From: RGIG9041 sp045541455
GTDB lineage: Bacteria; Bacillota; Clostridia; Oscillospirales; QAKW01
Length of the DNA stretch: 64,000 nt
Reading direction: 5' to 3'
Assembly (NCBI GenBank): GCA_045541455.1
Contig: JAZQJA010000042.1
Coordinates: forward strand, 78,180-142,179
In this document: positions 57,628 to 64,000 of the stretch, piece by piece
Position numbering within the stretch: position 1 is the stretch's first letter
Layout: the number at the start of each line of letters is the position of its first letter
Program-made: the position numbers and the translations under genes
The notes under the pieces: model-generated
The model's input: only the letters and a program-made list of their open reading frames with translations
What the model was told of the DNA's origin: nothing
Database searches by the model: none

Positions 57628-58715
57628 TAGTTAAGTGTAATAACGGTGTTGGATCCGTCGACTCCTTGTATTGATGCAGATGTCAGTTTGTTGTGTGCCG
57701 AACCAAAGTTGAGGTATAAAAAACTACCGTCGTTTAGAACATAAACATCGCTGTAACTTCCCCTTGTGCCTTCGTACCAAGATGGCTCACCAAGGCTTTT
57801 GTATACAGTGACAGGGTTCATATTTTTTGAAATATGGTTTATCTTATTTTTGTCTGTCAATTTATGTGTAAAACCGGTGGGCTTTGATTGTGTAGACCAA
57901 TTACCCAATAGGTTTTTATAACTGCCGCTTTTATAGACTGTAGCACAGCGCAAGGTATCTCTTGTATAACCGTAGTCGAGGTAAAGTTTACTGCCGTCGT
58001 TTAGATTATAACAGTCAATTATATATGAATCTTTTGAAAAATTGTGAGAAAAATAATAATTCGGTTTGCCGACAAGTGCTAAAACATCACTTCTTTGCAT
58101 ATCAAGCGAAATTGAAGCTTCAACTAAAGTCAAATTATACATACCGGATGCAAAATAGTCACCTTGTACTGCCGTGTGTGAGTCATTGGGGATAGGTGTT
58201 TGAGTGGGGTTATCATTTACATCTGGCTTGTTATCACTTGGTGTATCAGGAGAATCAGGTTTGTCGTTACCGCTTGGTATAACAGTAGTTGATTCACCGT
58301 TGCTTTCTTGAAAATTGGATTTTAAAATCCCCAAATCTACAAGTATATCAAAAAAGTTTGCAGTTGTTCCGTCAGAATATATATAATCAGCTTTTATAAT
58401 ATCCATTTCCTCATCATCATAGGTAATCTCAATACTATCACCGTTGCCAAGAGAGTATACAGGATAAACTTCATCGTTGTTTTTGCAATAATGAGCGTTT
58501 CCTAAAAGCAGTTCAACTTTTGATTTAACCGTTCCCACAGTTAAAAAATAAAAATCATCAATATAAAGAGAACTTTTAACAATAGCGCCATAACCTGTAG
58601 TGCCTGCATTTTCTTTCTCATAGCTTTCTTTATTATCTGATTTTTTACAAGCGCTTGATGAAAAAAGTATTATTATTGCCGATAAAACGGCTATTGTCTT
58701 AATGAGTATCTTCAT
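57627..58715 (-). CDS. Lipoprotein with three SmpA/OmlA-like repeats
   Basis: A 362-residue lipoprotein: signal peptide and lipobox SSAC (Cys about 23), then three copies of a repeat of about 65 residues separated by a Pro/Asp/Asn-rich linker (about residues 145-185). Each repeat has a V..K/SDV..LLG.P helix followed by strands ending in GxxLYLxxG or similar: VKSKVELLLGNAHY, RSDVLALVGKPNYY and PVTVYKSLGEPSWY. This is the BLIP/SmpA/OmlA-type fold, often a protein-binding module. The ATG at 58715 (GGAG 7 nt upstream) overlaps the ribF end. Ligand unknown. Confidence 0.75.
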   Translation of the reverse strand: MKILIKTIAVLSAIIILFSSSACKKSDNKESYEKENAGTTGYGAIVKSSLYIDDFYFLTVGTVKSKVELLLGNAHYCKNNDEVYPVYSLGNGDSIEITYDDEEMDIIKADYIYSDGTTANFFDILVDLGILKSNFQESNGESTTVIPSGNDKPDSPDTPSDNKPDVNDNPTQTPIPNDSHTAVQGDYFASGMYNLTLVEASISLDMQRSDVLALVGKPNYYFSHNFSKDSYIIDCYNLNDGSKLYLDYGYTRDTLRCATVYKSGSYKNLLGNWSTQSKPTGFTHKLTDKNKINHISKNMNPVTVYKSLGEPSWYEGTRGSYSDVYVLNDGSFLYLNFGSAHNKLTSASIQGVDGSNTVITLN

Positions 58716-59592
58716 TAGCTTCTCCGTTAAAATAAGCCTTTGCGGCTTTGATATCATATTGTATTTGTTCAAACAACGCATTTTTGCTGTCAAATTTAAT
58801 TTCTGGGCGTATCATTTCAATAAATTCAACAGTGACTTTGGCACCATATAAATCGCCGCTAAAGTCGAATATATTAGCTTCTATGTTGGGTGCACCGTTT
58901 TGTTCAACACTTGGCCTTGTACCGATATTTGCAATTCCGTTATATGATTTACCGTTAATATTAATTTTTGAAATATATACACCAAAAGCCGGAATTACAA
59001 GGTTATCGTGCAAAGGAATATTAATTGTTGGTGCACAGTTTTTAGAACCTAATTTTTTACCGTGCTCGACTGTGCCTGAAATGGAAAAATACCTACCCAG
59101 CATTTTCGTTACGGCAGGCATATCACCATTTTTAATAAGTTTTCGTATATCGGTTGAACTGAGTTTTTTATTACCATTTAAAAAGTGATTTATAATTTCA
59201 ACTTTTATATCATATTGCAGACACAGTTGTTTTAATAACTCTGCATCACCAATGGCATTTTTTCCAAATTTAAAATCAACACCGCAAACGACGACTTTAG
59301 CATGAAGTCTATCATTTAAAATGTTCTGAACAAATAGGGCAGGTGAAAGGTGCTTAATTTTTTCAAAGTCATCAAAAATGATATGTTTTATACCAACGCT
59401 TTGAAAAATTTTTGATTTTGTTTCGTTGTCAGTAATGGCTTGTGCACCCTTGCAGTTGTTTTTAAATGTGTATACCGCAGGGGTTAGGTTCATTTTATTA
59501 TCAACTGCTGCACAAAGTACCTTAAGGTGTCCTAAATGAACGCCGTCAAAGTCGCCCAGTGCGACGCATAGAGCATTTTTAGTGTTATTCAT
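58699..59592 (-). CDS. ribF: Bifunctional riboflavin kinase/FAD synthetase
   Basis: A 297-residue enzyme that makes FMN and FAD. Residues 1-150 form the adenylyltransferase domain (ALGDFDGVHLGHLKVL with HxGH, and FKFGKNAIGD), residues 165-290 the riboflavin kinase domain (SKNCAPTINIPLHDNLVIP, GIANIGTRPSVEQN, EANIFDFSGDLYG). Part of the conserved infB-rbfA-nrnA-truB-ribF order, 2 bp after truB. Confidence 0.94.
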   Translation of the reverse strand: MNNTKNALCVALGDFDGVHLGHLKVLCAAVDNKMNLTPAVYTFKNNCKGAQAITDNETKSKIFQSVGIKHIIFDDFEKIKHLSPALFVQNILNDRLHAKVVVCGVDFKFGKNAIGDAELLKQLCLQYDIKVEIINHFLNGNKKLSSTDIRKLIKNGDMPAVTKMLGRYFSISGTVEHGKKLGSKNCAPTINIPLHDNLVIPAFGVYISKININGKSYNGIANIGTRPSVEQNGAPNIEANIFDFSGDLYGAKVTVEFIEMIRPEIKFDSKNALFEQIQYDIKAAKAYFNGEANEDTH

Positions 59593-59594
59593 AT

Positions 59595-60452
59595 TTATAA
59601 ATGAGTAAGCAGTTTGTAATACTTAACTCCGTCCTTTTCAAATACATTACCAAGTCCTAAAAGCTTGTCTGAATATACTCTTGATATTCCATCGGGTATA
59701 TTTTTGAGCTTTTTGGTGTCAATTGCACATCCGTTTGATAGCAGTGTTGAATAAAAACTGCCTGGTTTAAACGGGGGATAATCGTCAAGAACAGTGTCCA
59801 TTGATAAAATGTGCTGTGAAATGTTATCGCAATCAAGTTCTACAGCCATATCAAGTGTCCATTTACCGCTTTTTAGGCGGGTGAGAGAACTCATAACACC
59901 TACAGTACCAACAGCTTTTGCAATATCAACACAAAGCGAGCGAATATAAGTGCCTTTTGAGCACTCTACATCCATTATAATCTCTTTGCCTGAAAAGTCA
60001 ACAATATCAATACCGTATATTGTTATCTCGCGTTGGGGAACTTTTACCTCTTTTCCTTCTCTCGCGAGCTTATAAAGAGCTGTTCCGCCAACTTTAATTG
60101 CACTGTAGGCAGGCGGGGTTTGATGGATTTTACCGATAAAATTCGGCAATACATCTAAAATTTCTTTTAAATGTATTTGCTTTTCGCAAGTGTTAGTTAC
60201 ATTGCCTGTTATATCATAGGTGTCAGTTTCTACACCAAAACGCAAAGTAGCACGATACTTTTTGTCACCTTCAGTTATATAACTGCAAAGTTTTGTGGCT
60301 TTACCGCACATAATAGGTAAAAGACCGGTAGCCATTGGGTCAAGCGTGCCGCTGTGACCGCATTTCACTCCCAGTCTTTTGCGTATTTGGTTTACAGCGG
60401 AAAATGAAGTTATTCCGCTTGGTTTGTTAATAAGAATAATTCCGTCAGTCAT
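59595..60452 (-). CDS. truB: tRNA pseudouridine-55 synthase TruB
   Basis: A 285-residue pseudouridine synthase that modifies U55 in the T-loop of tRNAs. It has the start GIILINKPSGITSF, the catalytic GHSGTLDPMATGLLP with the essential Asp, KYRATLRFGVETDTYD, QTPPAYSAIKVGG and CSKGTYIRSLC. It overlaps the nrnA gene by one base. Confidence 0.96.
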   Translation of the reverse strand: MTDGIILINKPSGITSFSAVNQIRKRLGVKCGHSGTLDPMATGLLPIMCGKATKLCSYITEGDKKYRATLRFGVETDTYDITGNVTNTCEKQIHLKEILDVLPNFIGKIHQTPPAYSAIKVGGTALYKLAREGKEVKVPQREITIYGIDIVDFSGKEIIMDVECSKGTYIRSLCVDIAKAVGTVGVMSSLTRLKSGKWTLDMAVELDCDNISQHILSMDTVLDDYPPFKPGSFYSTLLSNGCAIDTKKLKNIPDGISRVYSDKLLGLGNVFEKDGVKYYKLLTHL

Positions 60453-61399
60453 TAATTCAAACCTTCAAATAGTTTTTTAGCGAGTAAATTCTTCACAGTA
60501 TTATACTCACCTTTTATGGTACAGCCGGCAGCCATTTTATGCCCGCCACCGCCATAATATTTGCACACTGCACTACCGTCAATTTCACCGTTAGTTCTTA
60601 CTGATACCTTGTATTCGTCAGCAGAAATTTGCCTGAATGTTGCCGAAGCTTTAACGCCTTCAATTTGGGCGGGAATAGAAGAAATTCCTTCTATATCATC
60701 TTCTGTTGCAGATAGTTTTTGTATCCATTCAAGGTCAATTTTCATACAGGTAATCATATTGTCATAAAAATATTCAAGGGAATCAAGTGCACGCCGTTCA
60801 ATTTCAAAGGCGGTGTGCGATTTTGTTCTGAATAACAGTTTATTAAGAAATTTTACATCAGCTCCTGCTGTAATAAGTTGTGCAGCTGCTAGATGTGTTT
60901 TATCAGTTGTGCTTGCATATACAAAACAACCGGTATCTGTTGAAATAGCGGTGTATAAGCAATTGGCCATTTCTTTTGTAAGAGTTGTCAATTGTAAAAC
61001 AATTTCAAGTATAATCTCACCGCAAGCGGCAGCATCACCGAAAATATAATTAAGTTTTCCATAGCCATTGTTTGTAGCGTGATGGTCAATTACTAAATCG
61101 GCATTCTCAGCAAATGAAACATATTTTTTCCCTGCCATTTCAGGAGATGCAACATCAACGCAAACAATTTTACCAAAACAATTATTATCGATGCGGCTTA
61201 GCCCACCCGACAGAAACTTGTATTTTGGAGAAATTTCGCTTTCACACACAACCTGCACATTTTTATCTAATGATTCAAGTGCAAGTTTAAGTGCATACGC
61301 ACTACCAAGTGTATCTCCGTCCGGTCTTATATGTGTTAGTATTGTAATATCACTGTAACTTAAAAGTGCATCAATGATTTCTTTTAGTGAGTTATTCAT
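60452..61399 (-). CDS. nrnA: DHH-family phosphoesterase NrnA (nanoRNase/pAp phosphatase)
   Basis: A 315-residue enzyme that degrades very short RNAs and dephosphorylates pAp. DHH motifs: THIRPDGDTLGSAYAL (motif I), VCVDVASPEMAG (motif II), VIDHHATNNGYG (DHH motif III), STDTGCFVYAST (motif IV), and the DHHA1 motif GGGGHKMAAGC near the C-terminus. The chosen ATG at 61399 lies 7 bp before the end of rbfA; a TTG at 61417 is also possible. Standard place between rbfA and truB. Confidence 0.93.
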   Translation of the reverse strand: MNNSLKEIIDALLSYSDITILTHIRPDGDTLGSAYALKLALESLDKNVQVVCESEISPKYKFLSGGLSRIDNNCFGKIVCVDVASPEMAGKKYVSFAENADLVIDHHATNNGYGKLNYIFGDAAACGEIILEIVLQLTTLTKEMANCLYTAISTDTGCFVYASTTDKTHLAAAQLITAGADVKFLNKLLFRTKSHTAFEIERRALDSLEYFYDNMITCMKIDLEWIQKLSATEDDIEGISSIPAQIEGVKASATFRQISADEYKVSVRTNGEIDGSAVCKYYGGGGHKMAAGCTIKGEYNTVKNLLAKKLFEGLN

Positions 61400-61742
61400 C
61401 TTGTCCGTCCAGTCCAAGCTCAGAAAGCTTTTGGTTAATGAACATACCGTATTTAAGAGACTCGTCCATTATAAATATAAGTTCGGGTGTGTACCGCAGT
61501 TTAAGTGATTTTGAAAGTAGTCCTCTTGTAAATCCCGCTGATGATTGTAGTCCTAAAAGGGCCTCATTTTCGTCACCGTTTAATACCGAAAAATATATTT
61601 TTGCGGTTTTGAGGTCCGGTGTTACGCGGACCTCAGTAACCGTTACAAATTCAGGTATTCTCGGGTCTTTGAGTCGGGGAATAATAACAGACAATTCTTT
61701 TTTAATTTCTTCATTGACTTTGTCTAATCTGTGACTCGCCAT
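61392..61742 (-). CDS. rbfA: 30S ribosome-binding factor RbfA
   Basis: A 116-residue KH-fold protein needed for 16S rRNA 5' processing and late 30S maturation. Typical are RLDKVNEEIKKELSVIIP, VTVTEVRVTPDLKTAKIYFS and LKLRYTPELIFIMDESL. It overlaps the infB stop by one base. Confidence 0.95.
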   Translation of the reverse strand: MASHRLDKVNEEIKKELSVIIPRLKDPRIPEFVTVTEVRVTPDLKTAKIYFSVLNGDENEALLGLQSSAGFTRGLLSKSLKLRYTPELIFIMDESLKYGMFINQKLSELGLDGQDE

Positions 61743-64000
61743 TACTCTTTAATCTCCTGCATTTCAAAGGCTTCAATAATGTCGCCCTCTTTAATATCAT
61801 TATAGTTTTCAATTGTGATACCGCATTCAAAGTTTTCCAATACTTCTTTAGCATCATCTTTAAATCTTTTAAGTGAAGATAACTGTCCGGTAAAGATTAT
61901 AGCAGAATCTCTGATTAAGCGAATGCTGGCATTTCTTACTATTTTACCTTCTTTTACATAAGAACCGGCGATTGTACCAACACCCGAAGCTTTAAATACT
62001 TGGCGTACCTCGGCATAACCAAGTACAACCTCTTTAAATTTGGGTGCGAGCATGCCTTTCATGGCGGCTTCTATTTCTTCTATACAATCATAAATAATGG
62101 TATAAAGTCTAATTTCAACTTCATTTTTCTCAGCAGATGCGCGCGCTGCCGAATCAGGTCTTATGTTAAATCCAACAATAATAGCACCTGAAGCGTTGGC
62201 AAGCATAACATCACTCTCGTTAATTGCACCTACAGCACTGTGTATAACACGAACACGTACTTCTTCGTTTGAAATTTTTTCAAGAGAAGCTTTTACAGCC
62301 TCTGCAGAACCTTGAACATCGGCTTTGACAATGATGTTAAGTTCTTTCATATTGCCTTCTTGGATTCTTGAGAACAAGTCATCAAGTGAAACAGTGTACT
62401 GGCTTTGTTGCTTTAATTTGTCTTCTGCTTTTCTCTGTTCAGCAAGTTCTTTAGCAAGTCTTTCATCTTCAACAACAAAGAAAGTGTCGCCTGCTTGAGG
62501 TACATCTGAAAGTCCGATAATTTCAACAGGAGTTGAGGGACCTGCAGAATTAATTTTCATTCTCTTGTCATTTGTCATTGCGCGTATTTTACCTACGGAA
62601 GAGCCTGCAATAATTACATCACCGTTTTTAAGAGTTCCGTTTTGAACAAGTAGGGTAGAAACAGGGCCGCGACCTTTGTCAAGGTAGGCTTCAATAACAG
62701 TACCTTTTGCAAGTCTGTTGGGGTTGGCTTTGTATTGGTTTACCTCGGCAACAAGAAGAACCATTTCAAGAAGAGTGTCAATGTTTTGACCTTTAAGGGC
62801 TGAGATGGGCACGCAAATGGTGTCACCGCCCCATTCTTCTGCAATAAGTTCATATTCTGTAAGTTCTTGCTTAACGCGGTCTGGGTCTGCACTGTCTTTA
62901 TCGATTTTATTAATAGCAACAATAATCGGTATATTTGCAGCTTTTGCATGGTTTATTGCCTCAACCGTCTGCGGCATAATGCCGTCGTCGGCAGCAACAA
63001 CAAGAATAGCTATATCTGTAACGGCTGCACCTCTTGCACGCATTTGTGTAAAAGCTGCGTGTCCTGGTGTATCAAGAAATGTGATTTGCTGGTCATTAAC
63101 TTTAACTTTGTAAGCACCGATATGCTGTGTTATACCGCCAGCCTCACCGGATACAACATTAGTGTTTCTAATCGCATCAAGAAGTGATGTTTTACCATGG
63201 TCAACGTGACCCATAACAACAACAACTGGGTCACGGGGGAGGAGGTTTTCTTCCATATCATCAGTATCATCAATAAGTCTGTCCTCAATAGTAAGAATTA
63301 CCTCTTTTTCAACCTTTACGCTAAACTCTTCACCTATGAGATAAGCGGTGTCAAAATCAATGTTCTGTGAAGCAGATGCCATAACACCCATACCCATAAG
63401 TTTTGCAACTACCTGAGCAACATTCACTTTCATGCGGTGAGCAAGTTCGCTTACTGAAATTTCGTCGGGCACAAGAATTTTGAGCTGAGCTTTTTTACGC
63501 TGAAGTTCAATTCTCTTAAGTCTCTCAGCTTCACTTTCTTTGGCTTTCTTTTTGCCATATTGGTTTTGATAGTTATTTTTCTTGACTATCTTTTGTTTTG
63601 ACTGTGAACTTGCGGTTTTACGGTTTTCATGTGAACTTGCTAGTTCATCAAGTTTTTCATCATATTTACCAAGGTTTACATCTGTTGTTCTGGTGTCAAC
63701 TACACGTACTTTCTTTTCAAATGTAATATCTGCAGAGTTAATCTGTTTGCGTTCTTTTTTGGGCTTTTCTTTCAACTGCTTAACAGGCTTGAGCTCTCTT
63801 TTAGCAGGTTTTGCAGGTGCATCATTTTTAGGCTGCTCTGCAACTGCTTTTTTGGGCTGCTCTGCAACAACTTTTTTAGGCTGCTCTGCAACTGCTTTTT
63901 TAGGCTGCTCTGCAACTGCTTTTTTAGGCTGCTCTGCAACTGCTTTTTTAGGCTGCTCTGCAACTGCTTTTTTAGGCTGCTCTGCAACAACTTTTTTAGG
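61742..64000 (-). CDS. infB: Translation initiation factor IF-2, N-terminus outside window
   Basis: The visible 752 residues of IF-2 open with at least seven PKK(A/V)VAEQ repeats and a basic linker. Then come the IF2-N domain (VPDEISVSELAHRMKVNVAQ), the GTPase with G1 GHVDHGKTSL, G3 DTPGHAAF and G4 NKID, and the C-terminal domains that bind fMet-tRNA (end near EGDIIEAFEMQEIKE). A TTG-started frame from 63775 would give a shorter protein, but the reading frame is open to the right edge, so the real start lies outside. It is the most upstream visible gene of the operon with rbfA, nrnA, truB and ribF. Confidence 0.95.
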   Translation of the reverse strand, partial: PKKVVAEQPKKAVAEQPKKAVAEQPKKAVAEQPKKAVAEQPKKVVAEQPKKAVAEQPKNDAPAKPAKRELKPVKQLKEKPKKERKQINSADITFEKKVRVVDTRTTDVNLGKYDEKLDELASSHENRKTASSQSKQKIVKKNNYQNQYGKKKAKESEAERLKRIELQRKKAQLKILVPDEISVSELAHRMKVNVAQVVAKLMGMGVMASASQNIDFDTAYLIGEEFSVKVEKEVILTIEDRLIDDTDDMEENLLPRDPVVVVMGHVDHGKTSLLDAIRNTNVVSGEAGGITQHIGAYKVKVNDQQITFLDTPGHAAFTQMRARGAAVTDIAILVVAADDGIMPQTVEAINHAKAANIPIIVAINKIDKDSADPDRVKQELTEYELIAEEWGGDTICVPISALKGQNIDTLLEMVLLVAEVNQYKANPNRLAKGTVIEAYLDKGRGPVSTLLVQNGTLKNGDVIIAGSSVGKIRAMTNDKRMKINSAGPSTPVEIIGLSDVPQAGDTFFVVEDERLAKELAEQRKAEDKLKQQSQYTVSLDDLFSRIQEGNMKELNIIVKADVQGSAEAVKASLEKISNEEVRVRVIHSAVGAINESDVMLANASGAIIVGFNIRPDSAARASAEKNEVEIRLYTIIYDCIEEIEAAMKGMLAPKFKEVVLGYAEVRQVFKASGVGTIAGSYVKEGKIVRNASIRLIRDSAIIFTGQLSSLKRFKDDAKEVLENFECGITIENYNDIKEGDIIEAFEMQEIKE
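63833..64000 (-). repeat. Seven or more tandem 24-bp repeats in infB
   Basis: Seven head-to-tail units of 24 bp encode PKKAVAEQ (five) or PKKVVAEQ (two), with nearly no silent change between units. The array continues over the right window edge. Such near-identical coding repeats expand and contract easily by slippage. Confidence 0.95.

Noticed and set aside
63772..63990. Minus-strand open frame with LQSSLKKQ repeats
   Set aside because: It is the out-of-frame shadow of the 24-bp coding repeats of infB; the infB frame itself stays open to the edge.
63833..64000. Repeat array as a CRISPR
   Set aside because: Units are directly adjacent without spacers, in frame and encode the IF-2 N-terminal repeats.
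1..64000. Prophage, insertion sequence, integron or plasmid genes
   Set aside because: No transposase, integrase, phage structural or replication gene and no flanking terminal repeats were found.

Overview
The window is an AT-rich chromosomal segment of a low-GC Gram-positive bacterium, most likely an uncultured gut-type member of the Clostridia (Oscillospirales-like; the family is inferred from gene style, not proven). The signs are strong GGAGG ribosome-binding sites, sigma-A promoters with 16-18 bp spacers, intrinsic terminators between most units, lipoproteins and membrane-anchored foldases, meso-diaminopimelate dehydrogenase, a split PurH with a PurO-type IMP cyclohydrolase, LuxS, and a HrcA/CIRCE-type site. 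No phage, insertion sequence or CRISPR array was seen.

Layout. 1-3.2 kb: an XRE regulator, an M50 membrane protease and an ABC-2 type exporter (permease cut by the window edge). 3.2-11.1 kb: a gene-poor stretch with a possible structured RNA, then a LacI regulator, an ABC exporter, mgtE, mtaB, a small HTH protein and a PHP phosphoesterase. 11.1-21.2 kb: galK, tRNA-Gln, and an AraC regulator divergent from a sugar-acid gene set (enolase-superfamily dehydratase, RraA-like protein, lactonase, SDR dehydrogenase, lipoprotein) followed by a sugar ABC importer without its ATPase. 21.2-25.6 kb: a parvulin foldase, the ybaK-luxS-mtnN operon, and a divergent DMT exporter sharing a palindromic control region.

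25.7-29.6 kb is the most unusual part. It is a five-gene operon of exported or membrane-anchored proteins in which one gene encodes a nearly perfect eukaryotic-type ubiquitin directly behind a bacterial signal peptide. The ubiquitin is fused to a beta-rich C-terminal domain that two neighbouring proteins also carry. The Gly-Gly tail is absent.

29.7-33.6 kb: a TrpXYZ-like ABC importer and an ATP-grasp protein. 33.7-45.9 kb: a ZTP-riboswitch-controlled purine operon (purE-purM-purN-purO-AICAR transformylase-glyA-purD-purL-fhs), which joins purine synthesis to its one-carbon supply. 46-57 kb: a VTT membrane protein, htpG under a CIRCE-like operator, mscL, a small DUF6514-like protein, thiT under a TPP riboswitch, ddh-MFS-metF, a DUF1893/aldo-keto reductase/SanA-like operon, a ZIP transporter and tRNA-Pro. 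57-64 kb: the minus-strand infB-rbfA-nrnA-truB-ribF translation/RNA operon followed by two lipoproteins. infB runs off the right edge inside a tandem 24-bp repeat.

Functions were assigned by reading motifs only; no database search was possible. Promoters, operators and start codons are predictions from sequence pattern.
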